From the NCBI RefSeq assembly GCF_910592395.1, contig NC_088309.1, positions 15,006,599 to 15,070,598 of the forward strand: a DNA stretch of 64,000 bases, read 5' to 3'. This document shows, in pieces, positions 32,462-45,000 of the stretch. The DNA comes from Lineus longissimus (lineage: Eukaryota; Nemertea; Pilidiophora; Heteronemertea; Lineidae). The position numbers and the translations under genes were made by a program. The notes under the pieces are model-generated. The model ran no database searches. It worked only from the letters and a program-made list of their open reading frames with translations, and had not been told where the DNA came from. Within the stretch, counting starts at the first letter, position 1; each line of letters begins with the position of its first letter.

Positions 32462-34188
32462 GCCAAGGGGCAGCCCGCATTGATGTAAATGTCGGCCAAG
32501 AAACAGAAGCATTGTCAGACTCAGAGTTAGCACTTGAGGTTGAGGAAGGTGATGGAAGTGAGAGCGATATTGGGGATGGGGAGGAGGCCGACCTGGAGGC
32601 GATCAGGCGGCAAAAGCCTTCATATGCAGGAATATACATAGAAGGCCACATCCAGGGGTTGGATGTAACATTCACTGTCGACACGGGGTCGACCAAGACT
32701 ATAATGTCCCATGCCACCTATATGAAAATTCCAGAACCGGAGCGACCGGTATTAGTTCCACCCTCCAAGAGGGGCCTACTAACAAATGCTGATGGGGGGT
32801 CCATCACGTACTACGGGAAAGCGCTGTTTTGGATGGACTTAGGGCCATTGAAACTCGAGAAGCCATTGTTAGTCGCTGACATTGAAGATGAAGTGCTGTT
32901 AGGGGCAGACATTTTACAGCGGGACCCTGATGGCCCAGCGGACATATTGCTGTCCCAAAACCGGATTATGTTGAAGGGCCAACTAATCCCCTTGAAGCAA
33001 ATTGGATTACCAATTACAGCACGACGGGTGCGTGCTGCAGATCATTTCATTATTCCTGCTATGTCAGAGGTTATCATCCAAGGCCTTGTGGACAGAGCAA
33101 ACACAACCAGGAAAAAGGATGCCTGTTTATTGATTGAGGCTAACCCCGTGATGGTTCAGCATTGCAATATTGCCGTTGCTCCAACACTTGTTGATGCCAC
33201 CAAGGATTGCACTGTCCCAGTAAGAGTAATGAACCCCTTCGAAGCCCCAGCCTCCATCAAGCAGGACATGGTGATAGGAGTGGCCAGGACAGTTGGGAAG
33301 CCAAAAGCGTCAGTGCTAAGGCATGAGTCTGGTCGCCATGACAACAATGATACTGTAAGGCGGATTCAGATGTGCCCTAAACCCAGAGTCACTGATAGAA
33401 TCCGAGCTGTAGGAAAGGGCTCTCCTATTACTCCCGCCCAAGACATGACATTACCTGAGTACCTACAGCCAATGCTAGATGGCGCCAAGGAGGCTCTAAA
33501 ATCACCCCAGGAAGAGACCACACTAAAAGAACTCATACTGGAGTTCTCTGATATCTTTTCCAAGGATGATGCCGATATAGGAAGGACTCACCTGGTTGAG
33601 CATGAAATAGATACTGGGGATGCTAAACCTTTCAAGCAGGCTCCCAGAAAAGTTCCTATGGCCTTTGCCGGAGAGGAGTTGAAGTCGCTGAAAAAGATGC
33701 TGAACCAAGGCATTGTGAGGGAGTCGACCTCCCCGTGGGCCTCTGGGGTCGTCTTAGTTCGAAAACGTGATGGTGGCGTCCGCCATTGTGTTGACTATCG
33801 GATGCTCAACAAATTGACAACTAACATTCCAGCGACACCCCTCCCCAGATGTGACACCCTGATTGATAAACTGTCTGGGTCAGTGTACTTTAGTGCCCTT
33901 GACGTCACGTCGGCCTACCACAATGTCCCCATTAGGGAGCAAGATATCCCAAAAACTGCTTTTGCCACAACTCATGGACTTTTTGAATACCTGACTATGC
34001 CGATGGGCCTAGCAGGCTCCCCGATGACCTTCCAGCGGCTAATTGAGCTGGCCATGAAAGGGTTAGTGCCAGAGGGGGTATGCGCCCTCTATCTTGACGA
34101 CATCATCACTTTCTCAGTGGATTTTGAATCACATATCGTAGGCTACGAAAGGTTTTTACCCGTATCCGTGATGCCGGTTGTAAACTAA
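32430..34188 (+). pseudogene. pol: Gypsy pol, first part: protease and N-terminal RT, frameshifted
   Basis: Open from inside the gag end. Aspartic protease FTVDTGSTKTIMS with LLGADIL; then RT: VRESTSPWASGVVLVRKRDGG, FSALDVTSAYHNVPI, TMPMGLAGSPMTFQRL, and ALYLDDI with the catalytic Asp pair. Reading is lost after DFESHIV, near 34,140, where a one-base shift passes to the second pol frame. Because this lies within RT it is a mutation or assembly error, not a programmed site. Confidence 0.9.
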
Positions 34189-36419
34189 AGCCCTCAAAGT
34201 GCCACCTCCTGCAACTCGAAGTCAATTTCTTGGGTCACACGGTATCTAAAGATGGGGTCAAACCCAATGCGCAAAATGTGCAGAAATTGAAAGATTGGCC
34301 CGTTCCACGAAATGTCACTGATGTCCGAGGGATCATAGGCCTGGGTTCATATTATAGAAGGTTCATCAAGGACTTTTCATCCCTGATGCATCCCCTCATC
34401 CAACTGACCAAGAAGGGGGTCTCCTTTCACTGGAGTGGAGAATGTGAGGCAGCATTCAAAATACTGCTTGAAAAACTTACAGGCCCGGAAGTCATGGCTT
34501 ACCCTAGGCCTGAGGACACCTTCATACTAGACACTGATGCCTGTGATGTGGGAATAGGGGCAGTACTGTCCCAGGTACAGGACGGGCGGGAGCGGGTGAT
34601 TGCCTATGCCAGTGCAACCCTAAATAAGGCACAGAGAAATTATTGTGTCACAGACAGGGAACTATTGGCCGTGAAACACTTTATTGAGTATTTCCGCCAG
34701 TATCTCCTGGGGAAGCCCTTCATCTGCCGCGTGGACCACATGGCATTAAAGTGGCTCTTTTCCCTCAAGGACCCCAAGGGCCGCGTTGCACGGTGGATCG
34801 AGATCTTGTCAGCTTACCAATTCACCCTGGAATGGAGACCAGGCAAAAAGCACCAAAATGCTGACAGCATGAGTCGCTGTCCCAACCCGATGGACTGCGC
34901 CTGCCCTACCAATGGCGAGGACATCCCCTGTGGGTTATGTGCCAAATGTGACAAGAAATCGGATGACATGCAAAGTACCATGTATCCTGGCACTCAGCCA
35001 GTGCGGCGAATAACGCGTGCCAGGAACAGGCCTAATGCTCAGGCCCAGCCTAGCTGGGCGCTGCCCTATGCCCCACCGGACCTAAGACGTCATCAGGCCA
35101 AGGACCCAGACATAGGCCCAATTCTAAGTTGGTTCGAAACAGGCACACGGCCATTTGGGGCGGTTGTATGTGAAGCCAGCCAAGCCACCAGACATTATTG
35201 GAACTGTTGGGACAGCCTTACCCTCACTGACGGCATTCTGTTCAGAAAATTCAGCAGGAAAGACGGGACAGGTCACCACGAACAATTCCTTGTTCCCAGA
35301 GTCTTGAGGTCAGAAGTCCTACGAGAGATGCATGATTCTCCATTAGCTGGCCACCTGGGAAAGAAGAAATGCCGTGAGAAAACATTGCAGCGATTCTACT
35401 GGTATGGGGTGCGGATAGATGTTAACCTGTGGGTGTCCCGATGTGATCTCTGTGCACAGATCAAGAAGCCCCCAAAACCCCCGAGAGCCCCGATGGGAAA
35501 GATGACTGCAGGGGGGGTATTAGACAGATTGTCGACCGATGTACTTGGACCCCTCCCCACCTCAGCGCGTGGGAATAAATTCATACACGTCATTACTGAT
35601 TCTTTCAGTAAGTGGGCGGAAGTATTTGCCACGCCAGACCAGACTGCCACCACCACGGCCAACCTCATTCTCAACGAGGTTATTGCCAGGTTTGGAACAC
35701 CAATTGACATCCACTCAGATCAGGGTCGAAACTATGAGAGCAACATCTTCAAAGAGTTGTGTAGGTTGCTTGAGATCAGGAAGACAAGGGCGTCTCCTGC
35801 AAACCCCCGCTGTAACGGGCAATGTGAACGTTTCAACAAGACCCTGATCCGGATGATCAAGGCCTATCTGAAGGGTCAGCAAGACCAATGGGATGTTAAC
35901 TTAGGATGTCTGGCTGCTGCCTACCGAGCCACTCCAAATGAGTCGACGAAGTTAACTCCAAACCTGCTCATGTTAGGCCGTGAGGTTCGACTACCGGCAG
36001 AGGTGATGTTCCCGTACAGACCTGGCATCGAGGATGATGAGATAACGTCTTATGGCGAGTATGTGGACAAGTTGCGTGACACGATGGTCCATGCCCATGA
36101 TGTCGCCCGGGAAAATTTGAAGGCCGCGGCTGAAAGACACAAGCAGAATCATGATGGCAAGGTCGTCTTTAACAAGTATAAAGTTGGGGATGGCGTCTGG
36201 TACCTCACAGATATAAGTCAGCTGGAGATAGCCCCAAAACTAAGGAAGGCATTTCAAGGCCCATATCTAATCATCAAAAAGGTGAACGACCTTGACTACG
36301 TCATCCAGATGGATAAGCGGGGAAAGACCAAACTGGTCCACCACAACAAGTTGAAACCATATGAGGGCCAGAGTCCGCCGTTGTGGTTTAGGAGCGTCAG
36401 GCGGAAGTTGCCTGAATGA
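34146..36419 (+). pseudogene. pol: Gypsy pol, second part: RT end, RNase H, integrase
   Basis: Continues FTRIRDAGCKLKPSKC into NFLGHTVSKDGVKP; RNase H TDACDVGIGAVLSQ and RELLAVKHFIEYFR; His-Cys zinc domain (HLGKKKCREKTLQ...CDLCAQIKK); integrase core STDVLGPLP (Asp), HSDQGRNYES (Asp), CNGQCERFNKTLIRM (Glu); and a GPY/F-like end (FQGPYLIIKKVNDLDYVI). No chromodomain. The residues needed for activity are present; only the upstream shift breaks the unit. Confidence 0.9.
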
Positions 36420-36970
36420 TGTCATACGCTGTCATGTATAGAACATGTACACCATTGGTATACATGCAGTAATTGTCCTGTTTTGAATGCTGTACTAGTA
36501 GCCCTTTCTATCGATGTTTTTGGCTGACAATACTTGGAACTACTAGTACTACTATATCCACTGTAACCACAGTCATGTTGATGTCACTTATGATGCATAT
36601 ATATAAATCTGTATTTTGGGGTTGACCAGGCCCCCCCCCCTCTGTGTTGAGTTTTCGTATATTATTGATGTGCTGGCTGATGCTGCTGCCAGCCATGGTC
36701 GATTGATGTGAGGGTATGCCACGCCCATGATGTCTTCATGGCCAACTGGGTCACTGGTATAGGCCAGGGTGGTGTTCCAGTCAGCTAGAAGGGAAAATAG
36801 AAGACTTATTACAACTCAGGAACTGCTGTTCCTCATTGACTATCCATACTGATGTCGGGTCGTGGTCAACTTGTGGCCGATACTCTAAACACAGGGTGTG
36901 TACTTTAGCGAATATGACATTCCGCTTCGAGGGTGCATGGCTGACGCATGATGTGTTTCACCTATGTAAA
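36420..36970 (+). other. Gypsy region between pol and the extra ORF
   Basis: No ORF of note; includes a run of C (36,631) and AT-rich stretches. It may carry leader or splice signals for the downstream ORF. Confidence 0.4.
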
Positions 36971-36972
36971 AG

Positions 36973-37680
36973 ATGAATATGTCCGGAAATATGCTTACGC
37001 TTCACTTCTCTCGCTTCCAGATGGACGCCCTCGCTTTTGACCTGGAATTGGATGCCTTCTTGAATGACGACTACCAGCCAGAAGGCCAAGAGATCCTCGA
37101 TTGCCTCCTTTCCTCACCGAAGACAGGCCCGACCGAGCAAGTTCCGCGGGCAGCCACCCCACCACCCGCCAACCCAGCTCCGTCTCACCTGTCACAAGGG
37201 GCGGCGATTGATGAGGCGACTTTTCCACCCGCTCCCCAGCAACTAGAGGTGCTGGATGCCATCTTCCGGCTAAGCACCCAGGTAGAGGGCATTCAGGCCA
37301 TGCTCCAAGACGTGCTGGCTAGAGTTGACCCTCCAAAACAGGCGGAAGCCAAGAATGTCAGTGTTAGGAATGAGCAAGACACCCCTGCCTCACTTTCGTC
37401 ACCAACGGTCCAGCAGGAAGTTGTCATGGCAGGACCAGAGCCGACCCTGCCACCAAAGAAGCGGGCGCGCCAACACTCCCCAGTAATGCCGCCCCCAGCT
37501 GAGCCACCACGACCCCGCAGTCAGAGACACCAGCGACAACACGTCAGGAGTACCATTCGAGTTGCCCACTCGACTGGCCGCGTGGCAAGGGGGAGACTCC
37601 CGGAGGTTAGCCCCGCTGTGGAGGGATATCACGATAGGATGCGTAATATCCGCAAGCACCTCAACTCCCAGCGCCGTTAA
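36973..37680 (+). CDS. Extra ORF in the Gypsy element, 235 aa, unknown function
   Basis: Intact ORF in the place where env would lie, but with no signal peptide or membrane segment, so not an envelope. ATG at 37021 (CCAGATGGACGCC) is an alternative start preceded by a pyrimidine-rich TTCTCTCGCTTCCAG that looks like an acceptor. The acidic N-terminus (LDAFLNDDYQPEGQEILDCL) is followed by a Pro-rich segment, an amphipathic stretch (LEVLDAIFRLSTQVEGIQAM), a PPKKRARQHSP nuclear-localisation-like motif and a basic Arg-rich C-terminus. Possibly a nucleic-acid-binding accessory protein; inference only. Confidence 0.65.
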   Translation: MNMSGNMLTLHFSRFQMDALAFDLELDAFLNDDYQPEGQEILDCLLSSPKTGPTEQVPRAATPPPANPAPSHLSQGAAIDEATFPPAPQQLEVLDAIFRLSTQVEGIQAMLQDVLARVDPPKQAEAKNVSVRNEQDTPASLSSPTVQQEVVMAGPEPTLPPKKRARQHSPVMPPPAEPPRPRSQRHQRQHVRSTIRVAHSTGRVARGRLPEVSPAVEGYHDRMRNIRKHLNSQRR

Positions 37681-38125
37681 TCCCCTCCCCCTTTGTCACC
37701 CGGATTACCCAGTCGATGTTGTAAATATATATCATGTTGATCAGTTCCTGTCATATCATTTCTTTTACCATGTTCTAGATGTACATATCATATTATTTCT
37801 GGTCGCCATGTAGTTCAGTAGTTTGTTTAGTTAGTTGATTTAGATTGAATTTAAACCTGGAGTTTCTCATTCTGGTGCTATACAAGGGTGCTAAACAGAT
37901 GAGTGGTGTTAGCTGTGGTTCTAACACTGTGATTGTAAATGGTTCCGTTCGTATATTTGTTTCTTGCCAGGGCGTTGTTTTACTCGACATTCCCATCCAC
38001 ATTCACTGTCCCTTTATATTATATTATAGTATCAATGTATGGTAGTGTACATTCGTCATACCACACACGTTTTATATTGCATTATATTAAGTCCGCCGAG
38101 GACGGCTGTGTTTTAAAGAGGGGGA

Positions 38126-39607
38126 TAGTGAAACGGTCACCAAAATTACCTTCTCATTTTCGTAACCTTTTATGTAAACCTAGTTCCAGGCACAACGGTT
38201 TATTTCGTTTATTTTCGGACAAATTGTCAACAATTCTTTCTATCAATTTCCTGGATGCGTCGCCATTTTATCGGTCATGTGACCTGGACGGCGGCCATCA
38301 CTGTTTACAATTTTCTCGTATTTTTATTGGTTCTTCCTATCACGTGAGTGGCTGAGGAATGCCGAATGACCTCCTTTCCTACAGCACCGCTAAAGTTAAA
38401 ATTACATTGTTACCTCTCTAACGAAAACTTCTTTTAACTTGCAAATTTGGAATTTATCTCGATTAATCGTAAGCTTATTTAATCACTCCTTAGCATGTGC
38501 CTCGAACTACGGTGTTTTAAGTTATATTCAGTGCGATCTCTGCCAGGAAACGAAGGCTTTTGTATCGGGTTGCTTGGTGATCTTTTCATATTTTAATTGG
38601 GGGTGTCTTTGTGTGCGCAGTGCATTGTGGATCGGAATGTCAGTTGAATGATCATGTGGTCACGTGGACTTCGGGTATTTAATGGGATAGCGTGGGTTTC
38701 CGAGCAGACCGGCTCAGATGCGATTAGACGCAGACGATTTTCTCCTCTTGCTAAGAGTCGAGCATTGGTACGTTTTTTTATCTCCTCCTTTCTTCAGGAG
38801 TTGAGGGTACCCTTTTTATTCCTCTGTCTGTGGAGAGGCCAGTGACTTGCTCAAGTCTCTGACTTATATAAATTCTTTTTTTTTCTGCATACCCCTCGTG
38901 CTGCTGGTGGATCACTGGGGCCTTGCGGTCACTGCAGACCATTTCGAAATCGCTAGACCTCCCGATATGCGTGTTGAGCTCGCGTAATTTTCTTTGGACC
39001 AGTTTTTTTGCTTCTGGCGAGCTCACCAGGTTGGACTGGTAAACGGGCCCAGAATCTCTTGTATCGGGTAAATTCAATTGCGGGAATCTTTCTGTTTTGC
39101 TGGGGCAAAACTTGTATACACCTGGAATTGAGGTGTCGGTTGATTCTTCTTGGAATAGTTTTATTCCAAGAGGTTTTTTTTTTTAAATACTTTTCCATGC
39201 CGGTCTCCTGAGGATTAACCCCTTGCCATTCTGCCTTGATTTGCAACAGTTGCTAACTGTTGCCCTGACGACATATGTCTGAAGTTATTGTATGCCACGG
39301 AGGAGTGGTCTGTCTCCCTGATGTTTTATGAGGGACCATTTATGTGCGATTGTGTTGAATATTGTGATGTACCTGTATATATTAATGTTGTAACCGGGTG
39401 TGGGTGGGGTGAGTATTGAGAATAGATGCCGTATATTTTAACTGTTGGCCTGGACTTTATTTAATTGGATTACCCGCCTGATGTCAGTGTATATCAGGGG
39501 GCGTCATTTTTGGCCGAGATAATTTATGACAAGGAGGATTAGTAAGTTTGGCCAGAGACTCTGACCTGGAGGTCACCACTGGCACTTTTAGCCCCGAGGT
39601 TGTGACA
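38126..39607 (+). repeat. 3' LTR of the Gypsy element
   Basis: Direct repeat of 28946-30427, one substitution noticed. Followed by ATGATAACATG of the P-like transposase intron. Confidence 0.93.
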
Positions 39608-39775
39608 ATGATAACATGTATATGCAGTAGAATACTTCGGATGTCTATTACTGTTGTAGAATTATCTTCAATTGAGTGAATACATGTATTCATGACCTTT
39701 GTTTATACTAGTGTACAATAAAAGAAACAATATCATCTTAAAATATGTTGTTTGTGTTCAAAATTTCCCACTTAC
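39608..39775 (-). other. Right part of the interrupted transposase intron
   Basis: Donor GTAAGT (minus strand) at 39775; about 168 bp then LTR. With the 13 bp at 28933-28945 this makes an original intron of about 180 bp. Confidence 0.7.
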
Positions 39776-42014
39776 CAGTGATTCGGATTCCCTCTAGCGT
39801 TTCCCTACTGAGGCATAATTGATTCCTCTGGTCCTTACTCAGGTTAGGTACTGCCTGTGCTTCAGCTTCCCATTGGTCAATGAAGCCATGGGGGAAATCT
39901 TCTTCGAGCCACTGCAAAGGAAAATAACATTTAGCATATATCTATGGCTGGTGCGCATTTATTTCATTTGAAATATACATGCAGTGTACACACATTCTAC
40001 TAGTACATGCAGGAATCAAGACTGTCCAAGTCTTTGCAATAACTGATGCTTACCTTGAAACGCCAGTCATCAGGAGAAGTGTATGGTTCAAGAACTGGTT
40101 TCCTTTTCCTTGCACCAGTGCAGCGATTTGAAACATTCAGGCAGTCAAAGAACTGATCCATCATTCGGACAAACTTCTCGACAGATGTTGTGTCATGACC
40201 TCCAACAATCCTGAAGGCATCAGCAACACTTGTACTGAGGACCTGAAACATGAGGAATATGTTATTCTTCAAGTATACTAGTATGCATGTGTACATTTAT
40301 TGATGGTCAGTCCAATACCGTTCATTTGTACACAATACAATAGGTACATTGTTTTACATAGTTTATAAGTCACATTCTTGCTAACATGTCTCCTGATAAG
40401 TAACTAACCTGAGTTGCCAGCTTCACTTTCATTCTTAATGACGGTGTCAGATGCAGGTGATCATAGGTCATTTTGTTTGCAAGGCTGAACCTTCCTCCAT
40501 CTTCTACTAGGCTTATTAACTGTGGCCATCTTATTGGTTGACCATTAAACTGAAGAAGAATGTTGGAATGTTTTTTACATTAACATTTCTGAGGCGAGAA
40601 GGTGATAAAAACAGACAAAATGATGGTACTCAATTGGGATGCCCACCGGTCAAAAAGACCAATAGTAGAGGTCGATTGGACGATTTAGGACAATTACTGA
40701 TTATGTTTAACACTAATATGGATGTTCATGAAAGTTATGGATACATACCATCAGATTTCTTGTTTTGTTGTGGAATCCACTATTCTCCCAATTATTTCTT
40801 GTGGTTTTCATCAAGTGTGGAGGATCACAAATGAAGTAAATCTTCCGAGAAGGATCATATGGGTTTGTTGTGTGGTAAGTAGGTGCGTCATTTCCATGTA
40901 GGCGGTAAAATCTTCTATTTGGAGATGCTCCATCTGATATAAATGCTCTGACGTAGAATCAAACACTTTCCAGTCGACCAACAGCCTCCCAACAGCCTCC
41001 CATACTACCCAGTACAACTGATGGCTGCTGAAACCAGTACAGGGGAAATGAGCAAATGTCTCCTCCATATTGCTGAATAGGCCTCGGACCATGAAGGCTA
41101 TAACATGTGTAGCCACAGTAGGAGTATCATCCCTTTCATCACACTGCCGTACCAACTGTGCTATCTCATTATTAATGTCACCAAGATCGCAGAATCCTAG
41201 CAGTTCGCCAGTAGCTGCAGAGTACACTAGTCCCGATTTTATCTTCATTCATCGAAGAGCAAGCTAACATTAAACTTGAAATCAGGCATGTCTGATAGGT
41301 GGTCCTTCACTATCCTTTCTAGCACATCGTTATTGAAACCACTTGATGACTTGGTGAAAGAAGTATAATCCCTGAGAGTGGTTTCATGTGGTAAACGGAG
41401 AAATTTACTTCGGCCTATCATCCGGTATGCAGCAGGCGACTTTGAATGGAGTGCTATGCACCACCGTATAAGAGCAGGATGCCATCTCACCTGTTTGCTA
41501 GGTTTTCTTGCTGCTAAAAGCTGCTGTTCCCAGAGCAGTTCCATGGGAGAACCATGCAGCCTCAAAACTTTGGAGAACTTTACTGGTATTGTCTTCCATC
41601 ACTTGCAGTAGGGACTTGTTAAGTGAATCTGCCACCTGCACATCTCCCTTTTTCAACAAGTCTTGAACTTTTTCCTTCAAGCTTTTCACATGCCGTTTCA
41701 AATAATGTCTCTGCTTTTGTAAGGCCGTCAGTTTACATTTCATTGCTCCAGATGAGAGCCTATCATTTCTGGTGTGGGAGGAAAGGATGTGGTCACCTGG
41801 AGTAAGCCTGGTTCTCTGGGAAAATGCAGCTTGTTTTGCACATAAGATGTATTCTTTTAGTTTGATTAGGCCTAGCCTATTAGCTAGCTATTTTAGGCCT
41901 AAAAAGCCATGTTTTTCAATTTCCATTTGATTCATTTCAGGCTAGCCTATACTGATCATGTAAGGATTTCATTTAAACCTAAGCTCAATTAAATTAAGTA
42001 ATTTGTGCAAGAAA

Positions 42015-45000
42015 ATGGAACCTCAAAAGTTGAAATTCATTAGGTTTACCCCGTCTGTGAACATTTTGTTCCTGCGTGAAATAGTAGCTGTTCCTCCATT
42101 TGAAGACTCCAACAGATGGGCGGCTAAAGTTACAAACGTGAACACAGCCATTGGTCAGCTTCGGAAGGATGCCAAACCATTTTCAGAACGTTCTCTGAAA
42201 GACCGCTTGACTGGTCTGCTTGCTAATTTTGTCAGAGATTGTCACCGCCACTGGCGGCGACTTTGGAATTTGTTATTTTTGTTGAGCGCGCCTGTTTTGA
42301 ATTTGGCGCTTAAAATTTTTTTTGCGCCTTTTGGTGATTTTCCCATCGGGCACCACGCGAGCGTAGTTCCGCCCAAAAGCAGGAATCACGATGCTGTCAT
42401 GTCAAATATCTTGTTTGCGATTATTTTGCTGCTAATTACGAGTTTTAATTGGAGGATCGCAAGTGGCAACAGAGGTAAACAATCATAAGAATTTATATAA
42501 GGTCATGCAGCACAGCACTGATGAATCTATTATTGATAAGACCTGTAAATTTGGTTTTTGAAGATGTAAAATCTCCGTGAAGTCACGTTGGTGGTGTTTT
42601 TTGGTATCAATAGATGGCGCCACCGGCCAATTGATGATTCTGGGCCTTTATTAGACGAACTTGGCTTTATTAGATGCCATAATTGTATGGTCTGTCCACA
42701 GTTCTGTTGCCTTGAGATGCTGAAGCTGTCATAATACAGTAACCCTAAGATCTGATGTCCTCCAGTAGACTTTTACTGCCACATTTGATGGTAATTCACA
42801 GTATTTAAATTACGTCTTTTAGTAGATGGTACAGCACCCAATTTCATTCTGATCTGGTTGTCTCCCAGCGGTCTTTACTGTACAATGCTGTTGTTTGCAT
42901 TTAAAGGGGCTATATGCCGAGATCTGTTCAAGATTTAACTTACTGTAAGGTTCCCAAGTTATGCTTTGAAACTTAAAGTCTGAATTTATTTCTTTTGTAG
43001 TTTTACGTGAATCTTGTCATGAACATGGTGGTGATAACGATGGAGCCAATAAAGACCTAAGAAAGGGAAACGACGACTTCTTGCGTTTTTACGTGTTATT
43101 TCGAATTAAGCCTGACAGCAGCCACAGTAAAACTCTGCCACGATTACAGATACCGACAATGGCAACCGGAGGACGAGACCTCATCGACTTAGGGATTGTA
43201 GGTGGCGGTGTCGACCCTGCCCCTGTTGGCGGTGACGGTGGTGTCGACCATGCCGCTATTGACACTTTGGCACGTGTAGCTGAAAAGGAACGACTTCTGA
43301 TTGAAGCCAAAGAAGAGAATAGACAGTTAGCTGCACAGCTGGCGGTCGCCAGGGCAGATCTGGGAAGAGTAGCCACGACAGATTCTGCTACTCCTCCAGC
43401 CCCTACTGTGATCAGTACACCGGACCCTGGACTGACTTCGGTCTTGTCACTGCTAACAAACGTCCTGCGTGAACAGCATGATGGACTTCCAAAAAAGGAA
43501 CCAAATGTGTTCTAAGGGGACATTTTTCTCTTTCCAGTCTGGCTTAACTCCTACCGTGTGCTTGTGGAACAAAGGTGTAGTGACATTAATGACAGAAATT
43601 ACTATCTTAGCAAGTACACTGGAGGAGAAGCCAGGATGTGTATTGAGGGCATGCTGGCCCTTAATACTGCTGCAGCCTATGAGAGGGCGATGAGAACATT
43701 ACAAGAACGATACGGGGACAAGTTAAAGTTGGCAAAGTCTTTCAGGGATCGCTTAGAGCAATGGCCGACAGTACGTTATGGGGACGGTAAGGCCCTTAGG
43801 GACCTTTCGGACTTCTTGAATCAATGCAACGCTGCCATGTCCACTCTTGGGCAGCTGAGTGTTCTTGATGATCCCTGTGAACAGCAGAAAATTCTGGAAA
43901 AACTTCCCAAAGCCATTCAGGGCAAATGGCTGGTCATTGTTGACAAGTCCTTGTATGGTGATGATGATGAGGACTATGTTAGTTCTGGGAATTACCCCTC
44001 ATTTTCCAAACTCTGTAAATTTCTAACCAAACAAGCTAGAATAGCCTGTAACGCTCTAGTAGTTGGTCATGATGGTGGTCAGAAGCAGCGTACCACCCCC
44101 AACGTTTCACATACCACGAACCCCAAGTCAGGATCATCCTGGTCTTCATCGAAATCAAAGACAACTTCAAGTTCTAACCCGAGTGCAGTCACGTTTTCTG
44201 CCTCCACGTCCACGGCCCCACCTGGTGGCCGTACTACCGGTAACAGTTTCGGGCAAGTCGCTGTGCCAACTGTGCAGAACTTTGGAAAGTGTGTTTTGTG
44301 TTCAACCGGGAATCACAGCCTCGATTTCTGCAACACCTTCAAGGAGATGAGTCTGAAGGAGCGAACGGACACTGTCAAGAAGCATGGACTATGTCTGGGT
44401 TGTTTTAAGTGGGGCCACCGGGTCCGTGATTGTAAACACAAGCGAAAGTGTGAAAAGTGTAGTCGCCTACACCCAACGTTACTGCATGATGATTCATATG
44501 TGTATAAGTCCAACCCTACTGGCAATAGTACTGGCACACTTGATGCCAGTGGTACCAACAATGTTGAGTCTGCCAACTGTAGAAGGACAGGGACCAGTGA
44601 CAACAGCAGCGGCTCGGAATGTTTGTCCCACTCCCTCATAGTGCCCGTCACAGTCCATCATAAGGACAACCCTGACAACCACGTGGTTGTATATGCGTTA
44701 TTAGACGAACAGTCTGATGCGTGCTTTGTCACTGACTCGGTTCTTCAGCGGATGGATGTCTCGGGTTTAAATGTTGATCTGAAACTTTCTACTGTCCTAG
44801 CAGAGAAAACAGTCGTCTGTAAAAAGGTGACTGGTCTTGTGATCAAGGGTTTGAGGGAGCCTGACAGTTTGGCTCTTCCCCCTGTGTATTCTCGTGACAG
44901 CATCCCCGCAAAGCGGTCTCAAATACTGCGCCCTGAGACCGCGCGTGATTGGGCACATCTTACAAAGGTCGCGGACCAGCTCACACCTCATCTTAGCGAG

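Larger units (their letters stand above)
28946..39607 (+). mobile_element. Ty3/Gypsy LTR retrotransposon, about 10.66 kb
   Basis: Two 1,482-bp LTRs in direct orientation enclose gag, pol (protease, RT, RNase H, integrase) and an extra ORF. A purine tract AAAGAGGGGGA precedes the 3' LTR. I saw one difference between the LTRs (29242 T, 38422 C), so insertion is recent. It lies in the last intron of the P-like transposase, in opposite orientation. An exact 5-bp duplication is not clear. One frameshift in RT makes this copy defective as read. Confidence 0.95.
28640..41892 (-). pseudogene. P-element/THAP9-like transposase, spliced, frameshifted, hosting a Gypsy element
   Basis: Minus-strand exons: about 41892-40749, 40549-40409, 40241-40054, 39911-39776 and 28932-28640; phases match. 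Features: coiled-coil start (KCKLTALQKQRHYLKRH), RWHPALIRWCIALHSKSPAAY, LPHETTLRDYTSF, MKIKSGLVYSAATGELLGF, SDGASPNRRFYRLHG, YFICDPPHLMKTTRNNW, NGQPIRW, KMTYDHLHLTPSLRMKV, LSRETLEGIRIT, and LSEKLSQDPLEEYFSQQRGIGG. These are the RNase-H-like and C-terminal blocks of the P/THAP9 family. Frameshifts lie near 41,560 and 40,960. No THAP domain is seen; the 5' end is lost or beyond a stop near 41,892. The last intron holds the 10.7-kb LTR element. Confidence 0.85.

Noticed and set aside
36508-38002. Search for an envelope gene in the Gypsy element
   Set aside because: The only ORF there has no signal peptide or membrane segment.
28925-39620. Exact 5-bp target duplication for the Gypsy element
   Set aside because: Flanks AAGAA/ATGAT (or AATAG/AATGA with other borders) do not match exactly; not claimed.
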